A stretch of DNA of 64,000 nt, from positions 26,397-90,396 of the forward strand of contig NZ_JAJAPB010000011.1 in the NCBI RefSeq assembly GCF_026226615.1. The letters run 5' to 3'. Below the pieces are notes generated by a model. That model had not been told where the DNA came from. It saw nothing but the letters and a program-made list of their open reading frames with translations, and made no database searches. Source of the DNA: Geovibrio ferrireducens. Its GTDB lineage: Bacteria > Chrysiogenota > Deferribacteres > Deferribacterales > Geovibrionaceae. Position numbers and translations under genes: made by a program. Positions 34,126-43,133 of the stretch are shown piece by piece (the stretch's first letter is position 1; every line of letters starts with the position of its first letter).

Positions 34126-37093
34126 ACAATTCTTTGATTAAAGGGATCAATAAATCATCATTACCTAAATTATATAATTTGGCTAACAGTTTATCTAAGT
34201 TCGTTCTTTCTTTCGAAAAACATCTTTCAAGTGATGTTAAAGTTCTCTTATCTCCTGTATTAGCATCTATTATATCATGAATTTTAATTAACTCTTTTTG
34301 AGTTTTAACTATATTATCATGAAGCATTTTTTCATTTGAGTTATTAAAATCAATTTTGCGAATTGGTAAATTTTTTAAAACTTTTGTACCTCTTGCAATG
34401 TAGCCACCTCTGAAAACTTCACCATATAAGACACTAAACCACTCTAAATATTTTGAATTGAGAATAGCCTGAATATAGTAAATGGAGTACTTCAGAGTTT
34501 CAGGAATGGCAACTACACAATAACCAGCTGTGCCTCCAGATGAAATCAATGTCCCATGCGTGTCAATTGCATATTTGTCGCCAACGGAAAGAACACCAAC
34601 AATAATTTTTTGTGGTAACCCGCAACTATCCAAACTTTGATGCCTGCCGTATCTATGCCATTCGTCCTGAGTTTGAGGAATAGGTTTAATATCTCTTTTT
34701 GAATTACTTAAAATTGTTTTTTTTGATTGTAAATACTTATAAGCCAAAGGGAATTGCTTTTGAATGGTCGCAAGAGGAATTATACTAACACCAGTCTGTG
34801 TTGGATAATATGGATATATAACCCTCGCGTTTGGTTTAAAAGTTCTGTAGGTGTATAAATTATCTTCGCCAGAAGAAGTTTTGAAATATGGTTTTGTAAT
34901 TTCTTTTTCTATTTGATAGTTAACACCACTTTTAGAAAAGTAATAATAGTTATTATCCTCACTAGTTGGTATGAAAATGTAAACATCATTTGCACTTGTC
35001 TGAATGCCGTTAAAAATATTCTCATCACCAGTTAAATCAACTAATTTTACACTTTTGGAAACAATTTTATGATACACATCAGTTAGTTCAGATGGAACTA
35101 ATACCCAAGTTTCATTGTTTAAATCTTCAAATCTTTTGAAAGCAAAATTCAGTGCTTCAGGTTTACGTACTTTCCAACTCTTAAGGTTTTTTACTTCTGT
35201 GTATTGAAAAAATTCTTGTGCTCTCTTGTTCAAAATGAGCAAGCAGGTGTATGTTGTTTTGTCTGCAAAAACCTGATTTGCACCAAACGAAACGATTGAA
35301 TGCAAATGCTTATTATCTGCAAGTAACTTGCGGAGTTTTTGCCCTGAACCAACTTTAGTGAACTTATTTGGAACAATATAACCCAGAATCCCGTCATCAG
35401 TTAATAAATCTAAACCTTGCTCAATAAATAAGAAATATTTATCAAATTGTTTATAAGCTGTCTTATAATACCTTTTATAAACAGGTAATTCAAGTGGTGT
35501 GATATTTTTCATATCTTCAGACTTCATATAAGGTGGATTACCAACAATAGCATCAAAACGAAGTTTTGAGAAATCAAACGGATTTATCTCTGTTGGATTT
35601 TCAGTTTGAGATGGATTCAATAAACTGTTTCCAAAAAATATATTTTCTGAAAGATCAGGTAAGACAGGTTTTGTATCATTGGTTGAATTCATATCTTCAC
35701 TTTCCAATAATTTCAGCAATAAACCAAATTTCGTTGCTTCAACGGCGTTGTAATCTTTATCAACCCCGAAAACACAATTCAATAAAACTTGTCGTTTAAT
35801 TTCAAATGGTAATTTGTAAGTATTAACATCTGTTTGAATGAGTTTTGATTGGCTATTGTTTTTTAAGTAATAGTCAACCAAAGTGTCGTGTAGCAGTTGA
35901 AAAAGTTCTAACAAAAATGCTCCTGAACCGCACGCGATGTCAGCAAACTTCAATTTAAAAATTTCTTTGTCTGTTTTATCTTTAATTTTTGGTAAAATAG
36001 TATTTCTCAAAATGTCGTTGATGATAAATACTGGAGTGGTAACAATATCTCTGTCACTATTTTCTTCTTTCTTCACTAATTCGACGATTTTATTTTGAAT
36101 TATTAATTTTTCAGAAAGAAAAATTTCATAAATACTTCCCAAAATATCAGAAGAAAAAACACTGAAAGAGTATGGGCTTTCAGGGTAATAAAGTTGTTTT
36201 ATAATTTCCCAAAAAACAGAGCTAATATCTTTTACGATTTTATTTCCTAATCGCTGGTCAAATAGTCCTGAATTATAGCGTTTGTCTGATTTATGAAATT
36301 TATTGATTAAGGCTTCGAAGTCATCAGCGTTAGCAAACGACAAAAGTGTTTGGTAATTCTCCAAATTTCTATCTTCACAAACACGCAGAAATAATATACG
36401 ATTTAGATAATTTTGAACAATATCGTTTAATAATTGTTCATTAATTTCTTGGTCATGTTTATAAATTTCAAAACCTAATAATTTTCGCCATTCATTGATT
36501 TGTTTAAGGAAGAGATTATCAACAGAATATTGAACGATCTTATTTTCAATATATCTCCACTCGTTATCAAAAGAACCTGTATAAACAGCTTCTTTTCCTA
36601 ATAATCGTTTAATTTCATCAAACTTATTTTCATATTCAGTGTAATGGTATTTTTTTACAAGTGATGTTTGAAATGTATCTTCTTTCTCAACTTTTGTAGA
36701 TGTATCGTAAATGATGAGGTATTCAAAATTAGAAAGGATGGAAATTTTTAATTTAGCTGTAAAACCATAACGTCTTACTTGCTTGGCAGCGTTATTGTCA
36801 GTTTCGATTTTTATAAACGGTTTCTTTGCTTCTACAAAGAATTTCCTTTCAGAAAATAGACGAAAGGTATAGTCGGGTTTCTTTGAGTTTTCAAAAGCAT
36901 TTGTTCTTAATGTCTCTTCCAGAATTACTTCTCTTTCGTTTGTAAATTTTCCTGCACTGTTCTTAATATCCCAGCCTAATAATTCGAAAAAAGGGTTTAA
37001 AAAATCATTGCGAAGCTGTGTTTCATTATACACATCAGTGAGATAGGAATCTCTGTTTAAGTGATACTTTTCTACGAGTTGTTTTATGTTCAT
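34112..37093 (-). CDS. Type IIG-like restriction endonuclease-methyltransferase
   Basis: About 993 residues. The N-terminal part (about 70-110) has a PD-(D/E)xK nuclease signature: KPDYTF followed by KFFVEAKKP. The middle has an adenine methyltransferase core with motif I IACGSGAFLLELF and motif IV VGNPPYMKSEDM. The last 300 residues would recognise the target. Fused nuclease and methylase of this size fit the Eco57I/type IIG group. A GTG 21 bp upstream (37114) is an alternative start; neither start has a strong ribosome site. Very A+T-rich, like its partner. It lies about 195 bp from the 3' end of the tRNA-Arg gene. Confidence 0.85.
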   Translation of the reverse strand: MNIKQLVEKYHLNRDSYLTDVYNETQLRNDFLNPFFELLGWDIKNSAGKFTNEREVILEETLRTNAFENSKKPDYTFRLFSERKFFVEAKKPFIKIETDNNAAKQVRRYGFTAKLKISILSNFEYLIIYDTSTKVEKEDTFQTSLVKKYHYTEYENKFDEIKRLLGKEAVYTGSFDNEWRYIENKIVQYSVDNLFLKQINEWRKLLGFEIYKHDQEINEQLLNDIVQNYLNRILFLRVCEDRNLENYQTLLSFANADDFEALINKFHKSDKRYNSGLFDQRLGNKIVKDISSVFWEIIKQLYYPESPYSFSVFSSDILGSIYEIFLSEKLIIQNKIVELVKKEENSDRDIVTTPVFIINDILRNTILPKIKDKTDKEIFKLKFADIACGSGAFLLELFQLLHDTLVDYYLKNNSQSKLIQTDVNTYKLPFEIKRQVLLNCVFGVDKDYNAVEATKFGLLLKLLESEDMNSTNDTKPVLPDLSENIFFGNSLLNPSQTENPTEINPFDFSKLRFDAIVGNPPYMKSEDMKNITPLELPVYKRYYKTAYKQFDKYFLFIEQGLDLLTDDGILGYIVPNKFTKVGSGQKLRKLLADNKHLHSIVSFGANQVFADKTTYTCLLILNKRAQEFFQYTEVKNLKSWKVRKPEALNFAFKRFEDLNNETWVLVPSELTDVYHKIVSKSVKLVDLTGDENIFNGIQTSANDVYIFIPTSEDNNYYYFSKSGVNYQIEKEITKPYFKTSSGEDNLYTYRTFKPNARVIYPYYPTQTGVSIIPLATIQKQFPLAYKYLQSKKTILSNSKRDIKPIPQTQDEWHRYGRHQSLDSCGLPQKIIVGVLSVGDKYAIDTHGTLISSGGTAGYCVVAIPETLKYSIYYIQAILNSKYLEWFSVLYGEVFRGGYIARGTKVLKNLPIRKIDFNNSNEKMLHDNIVKTQKELIKIHDIIDANTGDKRTLTSLERCFSKERTNLDKLLAKLYNLGNDDLLIPLIKELYEAN

Positions 37094-37288
37094 TTTTTTG
37101 CTCGCTTTTAGCACATTGGATTCATTTTTTGTACCGTTTTATAGTTTTCCAGCTTAAATTGCATCTTGAATTCCATATTTATCTTATCATTACTAGAGAG
37201 TAATAACAACTCATAAGGATTACGCTTATGGGTGTCTGTAAATGAGGCAACATTTTTTAGATTCACTTGTAAATAAAGGAAAATATAA

Positions 37289-37362
37289 CGGGCGGTATGG
37301 GAGTCGAACCCATCACCTCAGGCTTCGGAGGCCTGCACTCTATCCTGATGAGCTAACCGCCC
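37289..37362 (-). tRNA. tRNA-Arg, anticodon CCG
   Basis: Full cloverleaf on the minus strand: acceptor GGGCGGT / ACCGCCC (7 bp), D stem GCTC / GAGT with a G-T pair, anticodon stem CAGGC / GCCTG with loop CTCCGAA (anticodon CCG, codon CGG), and T arm ATGGG TTCGACT CCCAT. Discriminator G; CCA is not encoded. Its 5' end overlaps the stop codon of the PrmA-like gene by 10 bp. Confidence 0.95.
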
Positions 37363-37898
37363 TTTTTCAAAAGAATCGTACTATATTCATCATGCAGATT
37401 CAAGTCAAGGACTTTGAACCTCTGCCTTTCGTAGCAAACCCTTACATCGTAATTATATTCCAGCGGAATGCCGGAGAGCAGGGCGATTCCTTCGTCAGTT
37501 AAAATATCAGTTATATAAGGACAGAGCGCAATAAGAATATCCTGATATATATTCGCCGCCACAACGTCAAACCTGCCGCGCACGGCATCGTTATACCCGC
37601 ATATAACATAATTGTTCGTCACGCCGTTAAGCTCATTGCAGAAGAGGGCGGTTTCGCATGCGGCGAAGCTGGGGTCAAACCCGATGCACATTTCAGCGCC
37701 GAGCATACAGGCGGCAATACCCAATATTCCCGTGCCGCAGCCCACGTCCAGAACCTTTTTCCCCGCCAAGTCCATTTTTTGCAGATGTTTCAGGCAGGCG
37801 AGGGTGGTTTCGTGCTCTCCGCTGCCGAATGCTCCCTGACGGATTCGCATGGTTTTTCCGCCTTTCAGCGGGATTTCGTATATCTTCCTTTCGTACAT
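37353..37898 (-). CDS. PrmA-like methyltransferase lacking the substrate-binding domain
   Basis: 181 residues, matching only the catalytic part of ribosomal protein L11 methyltransferase (PrmA is usually 250-300). Conserved parts: QGAFGSGEHETTLACL (PrmA has AFGTGxHxTT), SAM motif LDVGCGTGILGIAA and VVAANIYQDIL. The ribosome site (AGGA, 9 nt) supports this start, and no in-frame PrmA N-terminal domain lies upstream. Without that domain, L11 may not be its substrate; another protein methyltransferase role is possible. Its stop codon TAG is formed by bases 8-10 of the downstream tRNA-Arg. Confidence 0.75.
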   Translation of the reverse strand: MYERKIYEIPLKGGKTMRIRQGAFGSGEHETTLACLKHLQKMDLAGKKVLDVGCGTGILGIAACMLGAEMCIGFDPSFAACETALFCNELNGVTNNYVICGYNDAVRGRFDVVAANIYQDILIALCPYITDILTDEGIALLSGIPLEYNYDVRVCYERQRFKVLDLNLHDEYSTILLKKGG

Positions 37899-38067
37899 GG
37901 ATTATTTTCCTGTTAAGTTTAACTTTATTCAGTGATAGCACGATCAAACAACGAACACAAGCTCAGATAAATAATAGTGTTCTAAAGTCCGGATTAGCTC
38001 TTTAACTGTTGACAAAAGGGAGTTCTGATAATATTTCATTTACTACCATATTCCTTGAGGTGCAATA

Positions 38068-39087
38068 ATGGCGCAATTACAGAAAAAAGAAGCTTACAAC
38101 GTGGCCATTGCCGGAGCGACCGGCGCCGTCGGAGAAACCTTTCTCCAGATTCTCGAAGAGAGAAACTTCCCCATAGCAGAACTCAGACTTCTTGCTTCCA
38201 AACGCTCAGTAGGAAAGACGCTTAAGTTCAAGGGTAAGGATTACACGGTGCAGGAACTCACGCACGACAGCTTCAAGGATATAGACATAGCCCTGTTCTC
38301 CGCAGGCGGCGGCAGAAGCCTTGAATTTGCCCCCTCCGCAGTTAAAGCAGGCGCGGTTGTTGTGGATAACAGCTCAGCGTACAGAATGGATGACGAAGTG
38401 CCTCTTGTAGTGCCCGAAGTCAACCCGCAGGACGCTTTCAAGCATAAAGGCATCATCGCCAACCCCAACTGCACCACAATCATTATGGTTGTTGCGCTCC
38501 AGCCTCTTCACGCCTACTCCAGAATCAAGAGAGTGGTGGTTTCATCCTACCAGTCTTCCTCCGGTGCGGGCGCACAGGCAATGCAGGAGCTTATGGATCA
38601 GACCAAATCATGGTCGGAAGGAAAAGAGATCAAGGTTGAGAAGTTTGTCAATCAGCTTCTCTTCAACGTTTTTCCTCATATAGACAGCTTCACAGCCAAC
38701 GGCTACACCAAAGAAGAGATGAAGATGTTCAACGAAACAAGAAAGATCATGGGCGATAAAGACATTAAGGTCAGCGCCACATGCGTTCGTGTTCCTGTTC
38801 TCTCCGCTCACTCCGAGGCTGTTACTGTTGAAACAGAAAAAGAGATTACCCCTGAGCTTGCCCGTGAGCTTTTCAGTAAAGCACCCGGACTGATAGTTAA
38901 GGATAATCCCGAAAAGAACGAATATCCCATGCCCCTTTACGTTGCCGGTCAGGATCACTGCTACGTGGGCAGAATAAGGAAAGATATATCCGCGGACAAT
39001 ACACTCAGCTTCTGGGTAGTCGGCGATCAGCTCAGAAAAGGTGCTGCCACAAACGCAGTACAGATTGCAGAACTCTTAATAAAGTAG
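38068..39087 (+). CDS. asd: Aspartate-semialdehyde dehydrogenase
   Basis: 339 residues. NADP-binding GATGAVGE near the N-terminus (16-23), catalytic Cys135 in NPNCTT, the SSYQSSSGAG segment, and a His in SAHSEA (about 251) as acid-base residue. It reduces aspartyl phosphate to the semialdehyde, the branch point to lysine/diaminopimelate, methionine and threonine. The start has GAGG about 9 nt upstream. A TTGACA at 38009 could be its -35 box but no -10 has ideal spacing. A hairpin follows, so it is probably monocistronic. Confidence 0.95.
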   Translation: MAQLQKKEAYNVAIAGATGAVGETFLQILEERNFPIAELRLLASKRSVGKTLKFKGKDYTVQELTHDSFKDIDIALFSAGGGRSLEFAPSAVKAGAVVVDNSSAYRMDDEVPLVVPEVNPQDAFKHKGIIANPNCTTIIMVVALQPLHAYSRIKRVVVSSYQSSSGAGAQAMQELMDQTKSWSEGKEIKVEKFVNQLLFNVFPHIDSFTANGYTKEEMKMFNETRKIMGDKDIKVSATCVRVPVLSAHSEAVTVETEKEITPELARELFSKAPGLIVKDNPEKNEYPMPLYVAGQDHCYVGRIRKDISADNTLSFWVVGDQLRKGAATNAVQIAELLIK

Positions 39088-39105
39088 TATAGTAACTTTT
39101 ACGGC

Positions 39106-39129
39106 GGGAAGCCGTGCATACGGCTTCCC
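39106..39129 (+). terminator. Hairpin terminator after asd
   Basis: GGGAAGCCGT (39106-39115) / ACGGCTTCCC (39120-39129), a 10-bp stem with a 4-nt loop, followed by CTCTATTTATT. Confidence 0.7.
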
Positions 39130-39183
39130 CTCTATTTATTCGAAAGCTTAGAATTTATTTTGAACGGAGAAACCACTGAGCAT

Positions 39184-40026
39184 ATGAAATTTGAACCGAT
39201 CAGCAACTGCTTTATTTCCTGTGACGAACCCTTTGACACAGCAGAAAACATAATCATGGGCGTGCCCTATGACGGAACATGCAGTTTCAGGCCGGGTTCA
39301 AGATTCGCACCCGACGCAGTACGCTCTTCTTCATACGGTATAGAAACCTACAGCCCCATGCTGGACGCTGATCTCGGAGATATGAAAATCTGCGATATAG
39401 GCGATCTGGAGCTCTCCTTCGGAAACAAAAAAAACATACTCGGTGTTATAGAGGCCGCAGCGCTTGAGGTTTTCAACTCAGGGAAGAGACTTATCTCCAT
39501 CGGCGGTGAACATCTGGTTACGCTTCCGCTTTTCCATGCGCTCTCCGTAAGCCTCAAAACAAAGGATATATGCGTTGTTCATCTGGATGCACACGCCGAT
39601 CTCCGTGATGACTACATGGGCGAAAGGCTTTCCCATGCTACGGTTATCAGAAGAATTTCAGAAATAACTGGTATATCAAATATTTTTCAATACGGAATCC
39701 GTTCCGGAACAAAAGAAGAGTTTGATCTTATAAAAAAAGAAGGTACAATGGTAACACCTTTCGCCGATTTGCCCAAGGTTATCGGAAACAGGCCTGTTTA
39801 TCTCACGATAGACCTTGACGTGCTTGATCCATCAGCCTTTCCGGGCACAGGGACTCCTGAACCCGGCGGATGGCAGTTTATTGAGATTTATAATATTCTC
39901 AGTGTTATCAGTAAATTGAACATAAAAGCTGCTGATGTGGTTGAACTTTCGCCGCATTATGATCACAGCGGAGTGTCAACCGTAACAGCCTCAAAGGTAG
40001 TCAGAGAGCTACTTCTGAGCCTTTGA
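39184..40026 (+). CDS. speB: Agmatinase/arginase-family ureohydrolase
   Basis: 280 residues from the ATG at 39184. All manganese ligands are visible: GGEH, HLDAHADLRD, and TIDLDVLDPSAFPGTGTPEPGG. The last motif is typical of agmatinases (agmatine to putrescine and urea), though arginase or another guanidino substrate cannot be ruled out. A TTG 24 bp upstream is the other possible start. It stands alone between asd and the HU gene; no arginine decarboxylase is nearby. Confidence 0.85.
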   Translation: MKFEPISNCFISCDEPFDTAENIIMGVPYDGTCSFRPGSRFAPDAVRSSSYGIETYSPMLDADLGDMKICDIGDLELSFGNKKNILGVIEAAALEVFNSGKRLISIGGEHLVTLPLFHALSVSLKTKDICVVHLDAHADLRDDYMGERLSHATVIRRISEITGISNIFQYGIRSGTKEEFDLIKKEGTMVTPFADLPKVIGNRPVYLTIDLDVLDPSAFPGTGTPEPGGWQFIEIYNILSVISKLNIKAADVVELSPHYDHSGVSTVTASKVVRELLLSL

Positions 40027-40063
40027 AAATTGCTGTTTTTGCGGTTGAAGAATGAATAATATC

Positions 40064-40092
40064 TTGATTTTATAGGTACCACTGTGTATAAC
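40064..40092 (+). promoter_or_regulatory. Sigma70 promoter of the HU gene
   Basis: TTGATT (40064-40069), 17-bp spacer, TATAAC (40087-40092), ending 31 bp before the GTG start. An inverted repeat ATAGGT / ACCTAT (40072-40077 and 40091-40096) spans it. Confidence 0.55.
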
Positions 40093-40123
40093 CTATAGAA
40101 ACTTCTTGAGTGAGGAGGTTGTA

Positions 40124-40396
40124 GTGAATAAGAAGGAACTTATTGAGAAGATTGCCGAGAAGTCAGGGCTGAAAAAGTCTGACGCAGAAAAAGCGCTTAA
40201 AGCTTTTGAAGAGGCAACTGTTGAAGCTCTTAAAGCAGATGACAAAGTTACACTTGTAGGCTTTGGAACATTCTCTGTTTCCGCAAGGAAAGAGCGCAAG
40301 GGCAGAAATCCCCAGACTGGTGCAGAGATGACTATCCCCTCCAAAAGGGTGCCCAAATTTGTTGCCGGCAAACTTTTCAAAGACAGCGTAGATTAA
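40124..40396 (+). CDS. hup: HU-family DNA-binding protein
   Basis: 90 residues, the canonical HU length, with the beta-arm signature GRNPQTG and the C-terminal PKFVAGKLFKDSVD. The GTG at 40124 is chosen: AGGAGG lies 5 nt upstream, and it yields the standard HU N-terminus (M-NKKELIEKIAE); an upstream in-frame TTG would read through the ribosome site. HU compacts and bends DNA without sequence specificity. It is distinct from the IHF-type gene at 3787. Confidence 0.9.
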   Translation: MNKKELIEKIAEKSGLKKSDAEKALKAFEEATVEALKADDKVTLVGFGTFSVSARKERKGRNPQTGAEMTIPSKRVPKFVAGKLFKDSVD

Positions 40397-40435
40397 GCTG
40401 TCTCTTGTTTTACTGAGACAACAATTCCAAGGAAT

Positions 40436-40467
40436 AAAAAGCTCTCTTCATATGAAGGGAGCTTTTT
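40436..40467 (+). terminator. Intrinsic terminator after HU gene
   Basis: AAAAAGCTCTCTT / AAGGGAGCTTTTT (one G-T pair), 8-nt loop region, then AATTT. Confidence 0.8.
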
Positions 40468-40570
40468 AATTTCCCTTCTTCCGCGGTTTTCTTTTCTTTC
40501 TCCTATATTATTGAAAATAATTTGTAATTCATATATCATGTCTTAAGCTATTAAGATGATAAGGACAGCT

Positions 40571-41902
40571 ATGTATATCGATTTCTTCGGTTTCAGGGAC
40601 AAACCTTTCCGGCTTACCCCGGAACCTGCGGCTTTTTTCTGTTCAGCGCCCCATGACAGAGCCATGACAATGCTTGAATACGGCATAAACAGCCGTAAGG
40701 GATTTATGCTGCTCTACGGTCTGCCCGGAACAGGAAGAACAACTCTTTGCTCTCTGCTTCGTGAAACACTTGTCAATTGCAATGTTTCTTATGTTCCCAA
40801 AACTTCTGACGCTGATCTGCTCCACAAAATATGCAACGGCTTCGGCATAGAGGCGATGTTTAAGTCCACTGAAAACGAATATTTCGGTGTAATGATGGAC
40901 TACTTCGTGGGGGAGTATAAGAAAGGAAAAAACAACCTGATCATCATAGATGATGCTGATGAATACTCCATAGATACCTTCCGTACGCTGGAAAAGCTTT
41001 CTGAGGTGGAAATAGAGCAGTGCAAGCTTGTTCAGGTGCTTATGGTCGGCACTCAGGAGCTTTGCAGCAAGCTTATGTACGGCAATGTCAAAACACTGAG
41101 CGAGCGTGTTCTCTCCGTTACGGAACTTAATCTTCTCGGCCTCAGCGATACGGCAAATTATCTCCAGCATCGTATAAAACTCTCAAAAGGGACAGACCCG
41201 GAAGTGCTGAAAAGCACTGCTGTAGTCGAAATTTTCCGCTATTCGCACGGTCTCCCGCTTGAGGTAAACCTTGTTGCAGATAAGGCCTTTCAGGTAGCGG
41301 CAGATGCAAGGGACAAAAAAGTCGGGCCTAAGCATGTCAGGGAAGCTATCAAGCATATTTCCGGCATCAGGCAGCCGCTCCGTGTGTTTACGGTGGCGCA
41401 GTATCTTACCCCTGTGCTGATTCTTCTGGTGCTTCTCCTTGGCGGATTACAGATAAAAACTTTCTTTGATATGAAAGATATAGAAGAGCAATACGCAGGA
41501 GTAAAACCCGCAGCGGAAGAGCCTGCGGCAGAAACGGAAGCCGCTCAGACCCCTGAACCTGCCCCCGTTATAGAGGATGCTGTGACTGAACCTGAGCCCG
41601 CACCCGCTGCCAAACCGGAACCTGTTAAGGATGAGCCGCCTGCGGTGGTTCAGCCTGTTCAGGCTCCTGCTGTTCCGGTCAGTCCGGAAGTAAAATACGG
41701 CTGTATAACCGCCAGAAGCGGCCTCAAACTCAGAAACCGGCCTTCACCTAACGGAGATGTTGTCGGTGTCGCTGTTTACAGCAGCAAGGTAATGCTTATT
41801 GAGCGTGAGGGTGAGTGGTGGCGCTCCAAAATCAACGGCAGGGAAGGCTATCTCTTCGCCGAATATGTAAATGAAGTCAACCGGCAGGATAAATGTGAAT
41901 AA
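40571..41902 (+). CDS. ExeA/GspA-like AAA ATPase with C-terminal SH3-type domain
   Basis: 443 residues. It starts with the ExeA-family hallmark FFGFRDKPFRLTPEP and continues into an AAA ATPase domain (about 35-275). The Walker A loop is GLPGTGRTT with Arg in place of the catalytic Lys; Walker B is LIIIDDAD. A TM helix (about 283-302), a Pro/Ala/Glu-rich linker and a bacterial SH3 domain (about 380-437) follow. ExeA/GspA proteins help large machines cross peptidoglycan; the SH3 domain should bind the wall. The ATG at 40571 has AAGGA 5 nt upstream. Not part of a visible secretion operon. Confidence 0.8.
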   Translation: MYIDFFGFRDKPFRLTPEPAAFFCSAPHDRAMTMLEYGINSRKGFMLLYGLPGTGRTTLCSLLRETLVNCNVSYVPKTSDADLLHKICNGFGIEAMFKSTENEYFGVMMDYFVGEYKKGKNNLIIIDDADEYSIDTFRTLEKLSEVEIEQCKLVQVLMVGTQELCSKLMYGNVKTLSERVLSVTELNLLGLSDTANYLQHRIKLSKGTDPEVLKSTAVVEIFRYSHGLPLEVNLVADKAFQVAADARDKKVGPKHVREAIKHISGIRQPLRVFTVAQYLTPVLILLVLLLGGLQIKTFFDMKDIEEQYAGVKPAAEEPAAETEAAQTPEPAPVIEDAVTEPEPAPAAKPEPVKDEPPAVVQPVQAPAVPVSPEVKYGCITARSGLKLRNRPSPNGDVVGVAVYSSKVMLIEREGEWWRSKINGREGYLFAEYVNEVNRQDKCE

Positions 41903-42164
41903 GTCTCTGTTGGTTATTATATTTTCCTCCCTTTTTATCTCCGCCTGTGCCGGAAAGCAAAACCCCACGCTGGACGCGCTTAATGGCATGGAAACCGAAA
42001 TGCGGAAAATGCGCGAGGAAACAACGGCGCTGAAAAACCGCATAAAAGACCTTGAAATCAAGCTGGACGGCCTTTCTGATGAAATAGAAGGGCAGACGGC
42101 TGAGATTCAGAAAACGGAGAAAAGCCTCAGACACGCAGAAGAGGAAATAGAAGCATTAAGGTGA
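41895..42164 (+). CDS. Small coiled-coil lipoprotein
   Basis: 89 residues starting at GTG 41895 (AGGAT upstream), which gives a clean lipoprotein signal with lipobox ISAC (Cys18). The remaining residues form one long coiled coil with repeated Glu/Lys/Leu heptads, reminiscent of Lpp or of the YbgF N-terminal trimer. It overlaps the ATPase gene by 8 bp, so the two are coupled and may act together at the cell wall. An ATG 24 bp upstream would spoil the signal peptide. Confidence 0.7.
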   Translation: MNKSLLVIIFSSLFISACAGKQNPTLDALNGMETEMRKMREETTALKNRIKDLEIKLDGLSDEIEGQTAEIQKTEKSLRHAEEEIEALR

Positions 42165-42170
42165 TTTTTG

Positions 42171-43133
42171 ATGATTGAGAACCTGTACGCCAAATCCCTG
42201 AAAGGTCAGGAGATTAGTGATTCTGATATAGAAATAATTATTAAAACCCCTCTGGAAGAGCTTCTGGAGTATTCATACAGACTGAAAAGGCATTTCTTCG
42301 CGGATGAAATAAACACCTGCGGCATAATAAACGCCAAAAGCGGCCTTTGCAGCGAGGACTGCACTTTCTGTGCCCAGTCCGCCCACCACAGAACCGGCAC
42401 GCCGGTTTACCCATACATCGACCTGGAGCAGATACGCACACACGCTGCCCGCATGGCAGAGGCGGGTGTGAAGCGGTATGCGGCAGTGATCAGCGGAAAA
42501 TCTCCGAATGAGCAGGAATTTGAGCTTCTCAGGCAATCGGTGGAGATAATAACCTCCCTAGGTCTGGATGCCGATATTTCCGTCGGCGTATTATCCAAAG
42601 AGCAGCTTCTCATCCTTAAAAACAGCGGGCTGAAAGGCTACCACCACAATCTTGAGACATCCCGCAGCTTCTTCCCTAATATATGCACCACACACGAATA
42701 CGATGAGGATGTCAACGCAGTCAAAGCCGCTGTGGAAGCGGGGCTTTATGTCTGTTCCGGCGGAATATTCGGCATAGGCGAAAGCTGGGAGCACAGAGTG
42801 GAGCTCGCCCGTGAACTGAAAGGAATCGGTGTTCAGTCCGTGCCCATTAACTTTCTGAATCCCATAACAGGTACGCCTCTGGAAGGCTCAAGGCCGCTTC
42901 CGCAGGAAGAGGCGCTCAGAATTGTGGCTCTGTTCCGTTTTCTCCTGCCTGAAAAACACATACGGGTATGCGGCGGGCGCACACTTATCTTCCCCGGTGC
43001 GGAAAAGGAAAAACTCTTCAAATCAGGCATTTCAGGCCTTATGGTCGGGGATTATCTGGTGGTGAAGGGTGAAGGGCTCATTAGTGATATGGACGCCATA
43101 AACAGCCATATAAGAGCGGAAAAAGGGTTATAA
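42171..43133 (+). CDS. bioB: Biotin synthase
   Basis: 320 residues, a radical SAM enzyme. The cluster motif is CSEDCTFC (Cys60, 64, 67), followed by AQS; a second set for the 2Fe-2S cluster is supplied by later Cys and Arg residues (YHHNLETS, CSGGIFGIGE, RVCGGR). It inserts sulfur into dethiobiotin. The ATG at 42171 has AAGGTGA 6 nt upstream. No other biotin gene is in the window. It ends 6 bp inside the convergent GGCT-like gene. Confidence 0.95.
   Translation: MIENLYAKSLKGQEISDSDIEIIIKTPLEELLEYSYRLKRHFFADEINTCGIINAKSGLCSEDCTFCAQSAHHRTGTPVYPYIDLEQIRTHAARMAEAGVKRYAAVISGKSPNEQEFELLRQSVEIITSLGLDADISVGVLSKEQLLILKNSGLKGYHHNLETSRSFFPNICTTHEYDEDVNAVKAAVEAGLYVCSGGIFGIGESWEHRVELARELKGIGVQSVPINFLNPITGTPLEGSRPLPQEEALRIVALFRFLLPEKHIRVCGGRTLIFPGAEKEKLFKSGISGLMVGDYLVVKGEGLISDMDAINSHIRAEKGL

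Noticed and set aside
37242..37502. 86-codon plus-strand frame over the tRNA
   Set aside because: It runs through the tRNA-Arg on the opposite strand and the PrmA-like gene; no ribosome site.
38009..38028. asd promoter at TTGACA
   Set aside because: No -10 box at 16-18 bp; the TAATAT found is only 14 bp away.
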